Source: Paraperibacillus esterisolvens
Lineage (GTDB): Bacteria; Bacillota; Bacilli; Bacillales; DSM-1321
NCBI RefSeq assembly: GCF_046237625.1
Contig: NZ_CP143545.1
Location: 2,666,001-2,730,000 of the forward strand
Length of the DNA: 64,000 nucleotides
Direction of reading: 5' to 3'
The position numbers were made by a program, and so were the translations under genes. The notes below the pieces were generated by a model, which saw only the letters and a list, made by a program, of their open reading frames with translations, was not told where the DNA came from and made no database searches. Shown piece by piece: positions 7,635 to 15,947 of this stretch (within the stretch, counting starts at the first letter, position 1; the number at the start of each line of letters is the position of its first letter).

Positions 7635-7702
7635 CTCATAGTCAGGCCATTTACGGCAGCCTGGTAGAAACTTGCGGGCCATATCCCCGCTATTATATGA
7701 GG
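7635..7702 (-). ncRNA. Guanine-class purine riboswitch aptamer
   Basis: The minus strand carries the full three-way-junction pattern: P1 arms CCTCATAT and ACTATGAG, the P2 hairpin with loop sequence TTTCTACC, and the P3 hairpin GGCTGCCGTAAATGGCC. The specificity base is C (CTGACTATGAG), which marks the guanine/hypoxanthine class rather than the adenine class. A terminator hairpin and the xpt-pbuX operon follow, as in the B. subtilis xpt riboswitch. High guanine should end transcription early. Confidence 0.95.
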
Positions 7703-7727
7703 GTTTCATATTTTTTAGATAAGTTGA

Positions 7728-7755
7728 ATTATAGCATGTTGAATTAAGAATACAA
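7728..7755 (-). promoter_or_regulatory. SigmaA promoter of the riboswitch-xpt-pbuX unit
   Basis: On the minus strand, -35 TTGTAT (7750-7755) and -10 TATAAT (7728-7733) are separated by 16 bases, with a TGC extension before the -10. It lies about 25 bases upstream of the aptamer. Confidence 0.75.
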
Positions 7756-7793
7756 GTCTTATACTCTAAAAACCGAATTATTTAGTTGAATAC

Positions 7794-8699
7794 CTATAAA
7801 TCTTTCGTGTTCCGCCTCAGTTTTCTGCTGTTTTTAAGCCCGTTCTCAGCCGAAATCGCAAGAACAGCTGAAATGACCAGAATGGCACCGGCCAGCTGCA
7901 CTGCTGTGAGGCTGTCACCGAAAAGGAAAAACCCTGCCGTAACGGCGGTGACCGGCTCGATTGAAGCAAGCATTGATGCCTTGCTGCCCTCAAGTCCCTT
8001 TAGGCCGGCGGTGTACAGCAAATAGGCCAGCACGGTTGATAAAAGACCCAGGCCTGCTGCACTTCCCCAAAAACCTCCGTTTGAGATCGGCGGCAGTTTT
8101 CCCCAGAAATGAGTCATAGGGGCAAGCGGGATAATAGCAAAAATAAAAGTGTACAGGCTGATTGTATAAGAACTATATTTCCTTAAGGCTGCCTTCGCAA
8201 AAATAGTGTAGAGTGCATACCCGGCCCCTGCCCCAACCCCAATCAGGGATCCTGCCCATTCAAATGAATCTGACCGTAAGTCAGTACCTGCAGCGAAGGT
8301 ACAGCCCGCAAGTGTCACAAGTACCAGAACAGCCTTGAGCTTAGTCAGCCGCTCTTTAAAAATCAAAGCTGAAAGCATCAATACAAAGGCTGGTGCGGTA
8401 TAAAGAAGTATGGCAGAAAGGGATATACCCAGTTTATCGATTGCCGTAAAATAGCACCAATTAAAAAAAACCATGCTGCAGATTCCTGTTCCCGCAAAGA
8501 GATAAGAATCAGCCAGTTTTATTTTCATTTCTTTTCTCTTGAACAGAATCCCGCCAAGTAACAATATAGCCGCAGCCAAAGCTGCCCTGACTGCTACAAT
8601 ATCCATGGCACTCAAGCCCCACTCCCGTAGTTCCCTGACAAACACCCCGATGATGCCCCATAAAATCCCTGCTGCCAGGATCAAAATACTTGCTGCCAA
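7794..8699 (-). CDS. DMT superfamily (EamA) transporter
   Basis: A 301-residue membrane protein with ten predicted helices arranged as two EamA repeats, each opening with a glycine-rich segment (ILAAGILWGIIGVF near the N-terminus; SLIGVGAGAGYALYTIF in the second repeat). These permeases export amino acids, metabolites or nucleobases; the substrate is not readable. The start is TTG at 8699 with AAGGGCGG eight bases upstream. It is transcribed alone, downstream of the M32 peptidase terminator. Confidence 0.85.
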   Translation of the reverse strand: MAASILILAAGILWGIIGVFVRELREWGLSAMDIVAVRAALAAAILLLGGILFKRKEMKIKLADSYLFAGTGICSMVFFNWCYFTAIDKLGISLSAILLYTAPAFVLMLSALIFKERLTKLKAVLVLVTLAGCTFAAGTDLRSDSFEWAGSLIGVGAGAGYALYTIFAKAALRKYSSYTISLYTFIFAIIPLAPMTHFWGKLPPISNGGFWGSAAGLGLLSTVLAYLLYTAGLKGLEGSKASMLASIEPVTAVTAGFFLFGDSLTAVQLAGAILVISAVLAISAENGLKNSRKLRRNTKDL

Positions 8700-9075
8700 T
8701 GCCGGTACCGCCCTTCTTGATTTATGTATAGGTAATCATAGCATGCCGAATGAACTTTCGGATGGTTTGATTACCTGACCGCCCAACCAGCAGCTAACTG
8801 TTTTATTTTGATGAAAAATAGTATCATTATTATTTTAGCAATATCCTGCCGTACCTCACTAAAGCTGCAGCCCACAGCTGGACCTTTATGCAGATGATCG
8901 GCTGGAATACACAGGTTGATTGAAAAAAAGGGCAGGTTCTGCCTGATATCATCACAGACTGACAGAATGAGCAAAAAAAGATGTCCCAATCATTGTTGCG
9001 GCCCCAAAAGTTAGATTTCACTCTAACTTTTGGGGTGCAGTACACTTTTGGGACATCCTCTTTTTTTATGGTTAT
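8700..9075. other. Gene-poor interval between the EamA transporter and ypwA
   Basis: 376 bases. The right part is a nested-hairpin terminator (8980-9057). Minus-strand frames across 8771-9045 have no convincing ribosome binding site and run through the terminator. The stretch IPADHLHKGPAVGCSFSEVR in one frame looks more ordered than random and may be a gene relic, but I do not recognise it. Confidence 0.5.
8980..9057. terminator. Nested-hairpin bidirectional terminator after ypwA
   Basis: Outer arms GATGTCCCAA (8980-8989) and TTGGGACATC (9048-9057) are perfect. An inner perfect 14-bp stem CCCCAAAAGTTAGA (9002-9015) with its complement (9022-9035) has a 6-base loop. T-runs flank both sides. 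It follows the ypwA stop (9076) and resembles the nested terminator at 5509-5587 in design. Confidence 0.75.
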
Positions 9076-10596
9076 TTAAGACAGCTGATAAACGCGGCCA
9101 TATTTTTCTGAAAGATAATCAATTAAATACTGGGCATTTAAACCTTCACCCGTTGTATCTTCAAGAATTTCAAGCGGCTTTTTCATCTTCCCGTGCCGAT
9201 GGATATTTTCTGACAGCCAGTTTTTGATCGGTTCTATATCCCCTGCTTCCAGGAGTGCATCGAAATTGGGAAGTTCCTTAAGCATGGCATGCTTAATTTG
9301 CGCAGCATACATATAGCCAAGTGCATAAGATGGGAAATAGCCGAAGCTTCCGCCTGACCAGTGAACATCCTGGAGCACACCTTCTCCGTCCTGTTCAGGG
9401 TGGACGCCGAGGTATTCCTCGTACTTTTGATTCCATACACGTGGAAGGTCGGCAACCTCCAATTCATTATTGAATAATGCCTTTTCAATTTCATATCGGA
9501 TCATGATATGAAGCGGATAGGTCAGTTCATCTGCTTCTATCCTGATCAAAGACGGTTTGGACTCATTGATGGCCCGGTAAAAGTCATCCAATGTGACGTT
9601 CTTAAACTGGGTTTCCGCATATTCCTGAAGAAGCGGATATTGCTTTTTCCAGAATGAAAAGTTCCGTCCCACAAAGCTTTCGAAAAACAGGGACTGTGAT
9701 TCATGGATTCCCATGGAAGTACCGGTCGCAAGCGGCGTACCAATCAGATCCCTTGAAATGTTCTGTTCATATATGGCATGGCCGCACTCATGTATGGTGC
9801 CGAAGATGGCCGTCCTGAAGTCGTTCTCATCATATTTGGTTGTGACCCTGACATCTCCCGGGTTCAGACCGATAGCAAACGGGTGTACCGTCTCATCAAG
9901 CCGGCCGGCCTCGAAATCATAGCCCAGCTCCTTTAGGATATCCTGGCTGAATGCTTTTTGATCTTCCTTAGAAAAGAAATTATAGAGGAATTCGGTGGCA
10001 GGCTTATTTTCCGACTCGGAAATCTGCTTAACCAATGGGACAATCTTTTCCCTCAGCTGCCTAAACACTTCATCCAGGACCTGGACCGTCACTCCCGGCT
10101 CATACATATCCAGAAGCGTGTTGTACGGATTCGATTCGTAACCCCAATATGTAATGAAACGGCGGTTGTACTCCACAATTTTTTCAAGATAAGGCTTAAA
10201 CAGTTCCCAGTCAGAGCTGCGCTTTGCCTCTTCCCATACTGACTCAGCCTTGGATTGGAGAACCACATATTCCCTATATTCCTCTGCAGGAATCTTTTTG
10301 TTTTTTTCATAATCCTTTTTGCATTCCAAAAGGGTCTTCATCGTTTTTTCATTCAGTCCGGAGAAGATTTCTTTATCTGTCAGCTTGGCCAGAAAGGCTG
10401 CCATCTGTTCACTTGTTGACATTGAAAAAACTTCGGACGACAAAATGCCGATCACCTGTGATCTCTGTTCAACAGCCTTTTTTGGCGCACCTGTACGCAA
10501 ATCCCAAAAAATGAGACCCAGTGCTTCGTTATAAGCTGCTATCTTTTTTACATATTCTAAAAAATCTTGTTCTATCTGCTGTAGTGTTTCAGTCAT
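9076..10596 (-). CDS. ypwA: M32 family metallocarboxypeptidase (YpwA)
   Basis: Cytosolic thermostable-carboxypeptidase-1-type zinc exopeptidase that removes C-terminal residues from peptides. The zinc motif HECGH is at 269-273 (His269, His273, catalytic Glu270) and the third ligand Glu is in GIHES (296-300). The M32 fingerprints DVRVTT (248-253) and the C-terminal GxFGYFPSY-type segment are present. Length (506 aa) is typical. It stands alone with its own terminator; a plausible promoter lies at about 10660-10690. Confidence 0.94.
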   Translation of the reverse strand: MTETLQQIEQDFLEYVKKIAAYNEALGLIFWDLRTGAPKKAVEQRSQVIGILSSEVFSMSTSEQMAAFLAKLTDKEIFSGLNEKTMKTLLECKKDYEKNKKIPAEEYREYVVLQSKAESVWEEAKRSSDWELFKPYLEKIVEYNRRFITYWGYESNPYNTLLDMYEPGVTVQVLDEVFRQLREKIVPLVKQISESENKPATEFLYNFFSKEDQKAFSQDILKELGYDFEAGRLDETVHPFAIGLNPGDVRVTTKYDENDFRTAIFGTIHECGHAIYEQNISRDLIGTPLATGTSMGIHESQSLFFESFVGRNFSFWKKQYPLLQEYAETQFKNVTLDDFYRAINESKPSLIRIEADELTYPLHIMIRYEIEKALFNNELEVADLPRVWNQKYEEYLGVHPEQDGEGVLQDVHWSGGSFGYFPSYALGYMYAAQIKHAMLKELPNFDALLEAGDIEPIKNWLSENIHRHGKMKKPLEILEDTTGEGLNAQYLIDYLSEKYGRVYQLS

Positions 10597-10753
10597 TCTT
10601 CATACCCCCTCCTAAAATGCAAAACTGCCGCTTTTTTATATAAGTGAGCAGTCCTCTTCCATTTTACCATATATCCAATTTATACTAAAACCGGAAGTAA
10701 GAATAAAGAATATCTTTTATATATTCAAATATTTCTAAAAAGGAGGAAAATGC

Positions 10754-10903
10754 ATGGAAATGGCGGGCAATTGCAGGATATGCGGCAAGGAAATCTTTTG
10801 CCGGGACGGTTTCCTGGATGGAGCAGTCTTGAAGCATCAGCTATACTGCCAGTTATGTGCAGAGATTGAGGATAAAAAAACTCTTCCAATAAAAGGTGAG
10901 TAA
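10754..10903 (+). CDS. Tiny zinc-ribbon-like protein (49 aa)
   Basis: A plus-strand 49-residue frame starting MEMAGNCRICGKEIFCRDGF. It has CxxC pairs at Cys7/Cys10 and Cys32/Cys35 plus an additional Cys16, consistent with a small treble-clef or zinc-ribbon fold. A strong AGGAGG lies 7 bases before the ATG, and a terminator hairpin begins inside its last codons, so both ends look genuine. It lies between ypwA and ypvA on the opposite strand. The function is unknown. Confidence 0.65.
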   Translation: MEMAGNCRICGKEIFCRDGFLDGAVLKHQLYCQLCAEIEDKKTLPIKGE

Positions 10904-10920
10904 CCTTTTTGGAAGAGTTT
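10877..10920. terminator. Bidirectional terminator between the zinc-ribbon gene and ypvA
   Basis: AAACTCTTCCAA and TTGGAAGAGTTT form the outer stem, AAAAGGT and AACCTTTT the inner one. A-runs and T-runs flank it, so it can stop transcripts from both converging genes. It overlaps the 3' coding end of the plus-strand gene. Confidence 0.75.
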
Positions 10921-10925
10921 AATAA

Positions 10926-12845
10926 TCAGCTGTGGACAGCTGCCTTTGGCAGTGCCTTGTAAATGGCATCAGCTGCAGCCTTGTCCAAATTCTTCGGAAG
11001 CAGGATGGAAACAGAACCTCGATCCCCGCTTGTGCGTATAAGCCTGCCTATACCCTGGCGCAGGCGGAGAATCATATAAGGCAGATCCACCATGTTATAT
11101 GGGTCATCATAACCTGCCCTTCTTGATTCAAAAACAGGGTCCTTTGGAGGGAAAGGCAGTGAGAATAGTATGACATTGGTCAGCGACTCTCCCGGTATGT
11201 CCAATCCCTCCCATAAATGGTACGAACAAAGAACTGATTCCTTATCTTCCTGGAACATGCCCACTAGATCACTGATCTCAGCATCGCCCTCATAATAAAC
11301 ACGAAACGGAATCTTTGCGCCCGCATGTTCCTTGAACCACTGCAGCTCTTCTTTGGAATTAAATAAAATGAGAGCCGACCCATTTGATTCCTGCAGGGAT
11401 TTCAAAGTGTACTCAAGCTTATCCTCGAGCGAAGACAGAACAGGGGCAGCAATATGCATCGCTTCTTCGTAATCGAATGGTGACTCAACTGAGAAACTTG
11501 TATATTCACGAATTCCGAGACTCGAAGCAATAAAATCGAAGTCCTTTTCATTTGACATCGTTGCCGAAGAAAAAATATATGGGATTTTTTGTGAAAAGAC
11601 CCGTTCACTCAGGATATCATTTACAAGCCGCGGCATGATGACAAGTGTACCTGAAGTCCCGGTTTCCTCAAGCCAGACTACACCCCTATGCTCCTTAAGC
11701 AATAATGACAGGGAGTAAGACAGATTTTCAAGATATTCTTCTGCGACCTTCAATCCATAATCATTAATGGTATACATTTCGGCTTCAAAAACAAGATTTT
11801 CCTCCAGCTTTTCAATGGCTTGATGCAATGAGCGTGCTAGCGATTTGATTTTTTCACCCAGTGTCAGGTCCAATCGGTCAGAGCCTTCCACTTTCTTGGA
11901 ATTTACCATAAGCTCCCTGAAAAAGGCAGTATTGATCTCGTTAATCTCATCAATGATATACAGTGTTTCATCCCTAACATCATTGGCTGAAAGCTGTTCC
12001 AAAACGGTGTAAAGTGTCTGTTCACCAATTTTATACGTGAGCGCCTTTTGTGCCGAGAACTCAAGCAAGTGGCCCTCATCAAAAACTACACAGCTGTATT
12101 CTGGAAGGAGCGGCAGCTGCCCCTCCCTTTTCCTGGATTCCTTCGTCCAGACATGTTCCATGAAAAAGTCATGTGAACAGATAATCAGATCAGCTGATTT
12201 ACGGTAAAAATCCCTTGTCAGAGTCTGGCCACAGCGGTGCCTTTTTTCACAGGTAAAACAGCTTTGAAGAGAATCCCAGTTAATTTGGCTCCATTCTTCA
12301 TCGCTCACATAAGGATACAGTTTACGGTCTCCATACGGGGAGTAAGCAGACATGGATTTTCCTCCATTCACGAATGGAGGCAGCTCATCAAATACCCTGT
12401 CTATGGCCTCAGAGTCCAGATGGTTGACTGCTGTGTCCAACTTATTCAAGCACAAGTATTGCTCATGGGATTTAGCGAGACGGACATCGACTTCCAGTCC
12501 CAATGCTTGTTCAATTTTAGAAATATCCCCTTGCTTTTTCACAAGCTGTTCAATCAGCGTTTCATCCGCACAGGAAATGATAGCTGGCTTATTATAATAC
12601 CTTGCATAGCATATCGCATAAAGCAGGTAGCTTATGGTTTTTCCGGTACCAACCCCAGCCTCCGCAAACATTACCTTTTTCTCCTTGAATGCCTTTTCCA
12701 GCTGAAAAGCCATAAAGACCTGCTCGTCCCTTAATTCAAAACCCTGTTCTGGCAAAATATCATAAAAAACGTCACCGATCCATTCTGATAATTTATCGAA
12801 AAATGAATCCGTTTTGGACACTTCAAATGGCAATGATTTTCCCAT
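10926..12845 (-). CDS. ypvA: ATP-dependent helicase of the DinG/XPD family (YpvA)
   Basis: SF2 5'-3' helicase of 639 residues. Walker A GVGTGKT is at 64-70 and the DEAH box reads DEGH (256-259). Between them are four cysteines (Cys132, Cys196, Cys199, Cys205) in the pattern of the XPD-type iron-sulfur domain. C-terminal motifs include GLDIPG and RQGIGRLIR. Unlike the dinG gene at 34800 it has no exonuclease domain but does have the cluster cysteines. A role in DNA or R-loop repair is inferred from the family. Confidence 0.92.
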   Translation of the reverse strand: MGKSLPFEVSKTDSFFDKLSEWIGDVFYDILPEQGFELRDEQVFMAFQLEKAFKEKKVMFAEAGVGTGKTISYLLYAICYARYYNKPAIISCADETLIEQLVKKQGDISKIEQALGLEVDVRLAKSHEQYLCLNKLDTAVNHLDSEAIDRVFDELPPFVNGGKSMSAYSPYGDRKLYPYVSDEEWSQINWDSLQSCFTCEKRHRCGQTLTRDFYRKSADLIICSHDFFMEHVWTKESRKREGQLPLLPEYSCVVFDEGHLLEFSAQKALTYKIGEQTLYTVLEQLSANDVRDETLYIIDEINEINTAFFRELMVNSKKVEGSDRLDLTLGEKIKSLARSLHQAIEKLEENLVFEAEMYTINDYGLKVAEEYLENLSYSLSLLLKEHRGVVWLEETGTSGTLVIMPRLVNDILSERVFSQKIPYIFSSATMSNEKDFDFIASSLGIREYTSFSVESPFDYEEAMHIAAPVLSSLEDKLEYTLKSLQESNGSALILFNSKEELQWFKEHAGAKIPFRVYYEGDAEISDLVGMFQEDKESVLCSYHLWEGLDIPGESLTNVILFSLPFPPKDPVFESRRAGYDDPYNMVDLPYMILRLRQGIGRLIRTSGDRGSVSILLPKNLDKAAADAIYKALPKAAVHS

Positions 12846-12886
12846 TTCACTTCTCCCTTATATTCAATCAGACAGCAAAAAGAAAA

Positions 12887-12903
12887 TGCGCTTTTAAAGC
12901 GCA
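12887..12903 (-). terminator. Terminator between the 57-aa gene and ypvA
   Basis: The minus strand reads TGCGCTTTAAAAGCGCA, a compact palindromic hairpin, followed by TTTTCTTTTTG. It lies directly downstream of the small gene ending at 12908. Confidence 0.65.
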
Positions 12904-12907
12904 CCCT

Positions 12908-13081
12908 CTATAGCTTTTGATTATTTTGATAATGATAAGATAATGCCTGGCTTAAGTTTTTCTCAGCCTCTTCCAGGCAGTCTATGCACTGCCCGCTCAC
13001 AAGCCCTTCTTCTTCCAGCCTGCCAAGCGTAGACTGAATTGCCTTTGAAATCAAAGCAAAATCAATCGGATGCTGCTGCAT
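12908..13081 (-). CDS. Small hypothetical protein (57 aa), helical
   Basis: A 57-residue soluble, probably all-helical protein starting MQQHPIDFALISKAIQSTLG with one CxxC pair (CIDC). ATG 13081 is chosen because GGGGAG lies eight bases upstream; a GTG nine bases earlier overlaps that site. It lies between ypsC and ypvA with a terminator behind it. I do not recognise the family. Confidence 0.65.
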   Translation of the reverse strand: MQQHPIDFALISKAIQSTLGRLEEEGLVSGQCIDCLEEAEKNLSQALSYHYQNNQKL

Positions 13082-13143
13082 GAATTCCACTCCCCTGAGT
13101 TAAAATGAAAGATACTTCTTATTTTACTCAAGGGAGGCGTTCA

Positions 13144-14295
13144 TTATTCCTGAATTTGTCTATTCCTTGGCGGCCTTGGACCGAAGTATTGATAATAATC
13201 CGTCCGAATAAAACCATTGAAGAGCTTTCTTTTCTTGGTAGCCTGTTTTCCGTAGAGTTTTTCAAAGTCAGGGTGGGATGTGATCATGTAGATGGACCAG
13301 GTTCCCAATTTACTAAAAGCCTGCCCCATGTCACGGTACATCTTTTCAACCTCCGGCTTATCCCCAAGCCTTTCTCCATATGGAGGGTTTCCTACTATCA
13401 CACCATATTCTTTCGTGGTCGTAAAATCCCTTACCTGCATCTGTTTAAAGTGGAGAAGCTCTCCGAAGCCGGCCTCCATACTGTTTTTCTTCGCAATTTC
13501 TACCATGGCATGATCGATATCAAAGCCCGAAATATCCAGTTCCCTATCATATTTTGCTAAATCTTCGGCTTCAACCCTTGCCCTGTCCCAGATATCGCCG
13601 GAAATCAAGCCCCAGTCCTCTGAGGCGAATTCTCTATTGAATCCAGGTGCAATATTCTGGCCGATCATTGCCGCTTCAATCGGTATTGTACCGGATCCGC
13701 AGAAGGGGTCTACAAATGGGCGGCTTGGGTCCCAATTAGTAAGCTTCACGAGGGAGGCTGCCAGCGTTTCTTTCATTGGCGCTTCTCCCTGTCCTGTCCG
13801 GTAACCCCGCCGATGGAGTCCTGCGCCGCTTGTATCGATTGTCAAGGTCGCTTTATCCTTCAGGAGTGAAACTTCTATTTTGTAAAGCGGGCCGTTTTCC
13901 TCAAACCAGGTGACCCTCTTATACCGGCTTTTGAGTCTTTCTACTATAGCTTTTTTAACGATAGCCTGGCAGTCGGGAACACTGAATAGTTCAGATTTCA
14001 CAGACTTGCCGGACACAGGGAATTCCGCATCTTCCGGAAGATAATCCTCCCAGTTCAGGTTCTTCGTGTTTTCAAATAACTCTTCAAAGCTTTTTGCCTC
14101 GAATTCTCCAACAATTATTTTTACCCGGTCAGCAGTGCGCAGCCAAAGATTTGCCCTGGCAATTGCAGACGCATCCCCCTTGAATAGGACTCTGCTGTTC
14201 TCAACGGTACACTCATATCCCAGGTCCCTGATTTCATTGGCGGCAATCGCCTCAAGGCCCATTGCAGTAGTTGCAGCTAACGTATATTGCTTCAT
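13144..14295 (-). CDS. ypsC: THUMP-domain class I SAM-dependent rRNA methyltransferase (YpsC)
   Basis: RlmL/RlmK-family N2-guanine rRNA methyltransferase of 383 residues. An N-terminal THUMP region (roughly 40-150) precedes a Rossmann methyltransferase with DPFCGSGT (SAM loop) and the catalytic NPPYGERLG motif. The protein aligns throughout with B. subtilis YpsC as I recall it (opening MKKYTL; here MKQYTL), which supports ATG 14295 rather than ATG 14307. It is downstream of rnpB, from which it is separated by a terminator. The modified base is inferred from homology. Confidence 0.92.
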   Translation of the reverse strand: MKQYTLAATTAMGLEAIAANEIRDLGYECTVENSRVLFKGDASAIARANLWLRTADRVKIIVGEFEAKSFEELFENTKNLNWEDYLPEDAEFPVSGKSVKSELFSVPDCQAIVKKAIVERLKSRYKRVTWFEENGPLYKIEVSLLKDKATLTIDTSGAGLHRRGYRTGQGEAPMKETLAASLVKLTNWDPSRPFVDPFCGSGTIPIEAAMIGQNIAPGFNREFASEDWGLISGDIWDRARVEAEDLAKYDRELDISGFDIDHAMVEIAKKNSMEAGFGELLHFKQMQVRDFTTTKEYGVIVGNPPYGERLGDKPEVEKMYRDMGQAFSKLGTWSIYMITSHPDFEKLYGKQATKKRKLFNGFIRTDYYQYFGPRPPRNRQIQE

Positions 14296-14412
14296 TCGGT
14301 CACCCATGTCAAGCCCCGCCGGTATTGCAGGGGCCCCCTTTCATTTGTTTTGCAGCTGGCTGTTTCACTTTACCATTTTAACCAATTTCGCTTCCTATGT
14401 ATCATAAAAAAA

Positions 14413-14432
14413 CTCTCCTTTTAAGAGGAGAG
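14413..14432 (-). terminator. rnpB terminator
   Basis: The minus strand shows CTCTCCT and AGGAGAG arms with a 6-base loop, followed by T7. It lies about 30 bases beyond the RNase P RNA 3' end. Confidence 0.8.
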
Positions 14433-14462
14433 CTTCTATGGAAAAAGTCGTTTTTTAAAAGT

Positions 14463-14880
14463 AAGCAGTTTGACAACGTTCTGTAAGCCATGTTTTGTAC
14501 TCAGGTACTATAGCGACCAGAGTCTCGTACCAGAGTGGTAATCATCTATCTACGGACAAAAAGCCCGTCCTTCTCTATGTTCATTTCCATGTGAGAAGGT
14601 GCCCCTACCTAAATTTGGGTTTCTCGCTCGTGGGGTTTACCATCGTTCCACCCTTTCCATTTCTAGAAAGGCTACGTCACTGTGGCACTTTTATAGGTAA
14701 TAGCGCCATATCCTAAGACTTAGGCGCGTTCCCGGCCGTCAGCCGGATCAGACCGGCTGCCCTAGCTTATGACTTCGCTAGGCACGAACACTACAGGCAT
14801 CTCAGCCTGTGCGAGCATGGACTTTCCTCTACAGCATACATTAAAAATGCGCTGCAGCGATTACCCGAACGTTATCGAAC
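14463..14880 (-). ncRNA. rnpB: RNase P RNA, type B
   Basis: Catalytic RNA that trims the 5' leader of pre-tRNA. The minus strand carries the universally conserved blocks: GAGGAAAGTCCATGCTCGCA, GTAGTGTTCGTGCCTAGCGA, GGCTGACGGC, AAAGTGCCACAGTGACG, GGTAAACCCC.CGAGCGAGAAACCC, TAGATAGATGATTACC and the 3' ACAAAACATGGCTTACAGAACG. The arrangement is that of the Bacillus type B molecule and the length is about 418 nt. Ends are set by analogy with the B. subtilis gene, so they may be off by a few bases. Confidence 0.97.
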
Positions 14881-14892
14881 ATGACACTGATT

Positions 14893-14921
14893 ATTATATA
14901 CAACTTTGTGCCAATTCGCAA
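14893..14921 (-). promoter_or_regulatory. SigmaA promoter of rnpB
   Basis: Minus-strand -35 TTGCGA (14916-14921) and -10 TATAAT (14893-14898) with a 17-base spacer, placing the start of transcription near 14886, a few bases before the conserved 5' end of RNase P RNA. Confidence 0.8.
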
Positions 14922-14942
14922 TGGTAAATCCTGATAAAGGCG

Positions 14943-15257
14943 TTAATCAAACAGTTTATTGCCAAAAACATGCTTTTCCAAATTTGACAGCCTCTTCAGA
15001 ATATCAAAATTTGTAGTGCCGGGACCTGGTGTCTGCACTTGTGCCGCTGCCGGCCTTCTGGCTGTATCCTCAGACTGTTTTCTGAGCCTCAGGTTTTCCT
15101 GCCTCAATTCTTCAATTTCCTGATGGAACGTTTCGTAATCCTTTATGATAAGATCCAGGAAAGAATCTACATCTTCCGGTTTATAACCGCGCATGGCTGT
15201 TTTAAAATCTTTTTCAAGAATATCTTTTGCCGTTAATTTGATCTTATCAGATAGCAT
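14943..15257 (-). CDS. gpsB: Cell division regulator GpsB
   Basis: DivIVA-like cytosolic adaptor that shuttles PBP1 between lateral wall and septum. The 104-residue protein has the N-terminal membrane-binding/PBP-binding domain (LTAKDILEKDFKTAMRGYKP, then VDSFLDLIIKDY), a coiled coil with heptads (about 45-70), a Thr/Pro/Ala-rich linker and the short C-terminal trimerisation helix (NFDILKRLSNLEKHVFG). GAGGTG precedes the ATG. Its partner PonA is encoded at 26206. Placement next to rnpB and ypsA matches B. subtilis. Confidence 0.96.
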   Translation of the reverse strand: MLSDKIKLTAKDILEKDFKTAMRGYKPEDVDSFLDLIIKDYETFHQEIEELRQENLRLRKQSEDTARRPAAAQVQTPGPGTTNFDILKRLSNLEKHVFGNKLFD

Positions 15258-15349
15258 AAGACTTCACCTCAACACTTTCACGAAGCATTTAATTTTCTTC
15301 TTATTTTTTCAAAAATAAAACCTTTTGTCAATTCATATCATGTCCATGC

Positions 15350-15898
15350 CTATTGCCAGTTTTCTTCCTCCACCAGCTGCTGCAGATCATCAAACGTAAT
15401 CTGGATCACCGGGTAATTGGCTTTCTCAGCATAGTTTTTGGCTTCCCTGAAGATAAACTTCGGTGAGCCATCCCGTTCTTCATCGTAGAAAACGACCAGC
15501 GCATCGCTTTTCTGGATGAGGAATTGATTCTTGGTGCGGAGCTGCTGAGGGCTTTCATACTTCTTTTTTGAGATCGAGTCTACAAAATCAGCGCCTGCAA
15601 GTATCTCCTCATAGTATTCCTTATTTGAATCATTCCAGTTTTCTTCCTGCTGGAGGTATGGAGTCAGCACCGCAAGCTTAAGTTGAGGATACTCCTGCTG
15701 CAAGGCAAAGACGGTCTCGGCTGCCCATAATTCAGTTCCGAGCTGACCAGATATAAGCACCCATTCAAGCCCGTCCTCAATAAGGGGGATAAGCCTTGAA
15801 GCAATAGCCTTTTTTATGTACGGGACACCTTGGTGGTCTTTTTTAAATATCCCCAATTCAAATCCTTTATAGCCGGTAATATAGACAATATTTATCAT
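15350..15898 (-). CDS. ypsA: SLOG-family protein YpsA (DUF1273)
   Basis: A 182-residue Rossmann-like SLOG superfamily protein with the N-terminal YITGYKGFELG stretch, a central WVLISGQLGTELWA nucleotide-binding glycine motif and a C-terminal DALVVFYDEERDGSPK segment. In Firmicutes YpsA is genetically linked to GpsB and cell division, and it lies next to gpsB here. GGAGG stands six bases before the ATG. The biochemical ligand (nucleotide or ADP-ribose-like) is inferred from the fold. Confidence 0.92.
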   Translation of the reverse strand: MINIVYITGYKGFELGIFKKDHQGVPYIKKAIASRLIPLIEDGLEWVLISGQLGTELWAAETVFALQQEYPQLKLAVLTPYLQQEENWNDSNKEYYEEILAGADFVDSISKKKYESPQQLRTKNQFLIQKSDALVVFYDEERDGSPKFIFREAKNYAEKANYPVIQITFDDLQQLVEEENWQ

Positions 15899-15921
15899 GG
15901 ATGACCTCCTGACAATTAAAA

Positions 15922-15945
15922 AAATAAGGGCGTTAGCCCTTATTT
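15922..15945 (-). terminator. Terminator of the collagen-CotD gene
   Basis: Minus-strand AAATAAGGGC and GCCCTTATTT arms with a 4-base loop and trailing T-run. It lies immediately downstream of the stop at 15948. Confidence 0.8.
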
Positions 15946-15947
15946 TT

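Noticed and set aside
7500..7709. 69-residue minus-strand frame upstream of xpt
   Set aside because: It lies inside the guanine riboswitch and its terminator; RNA structure explains the sequence.
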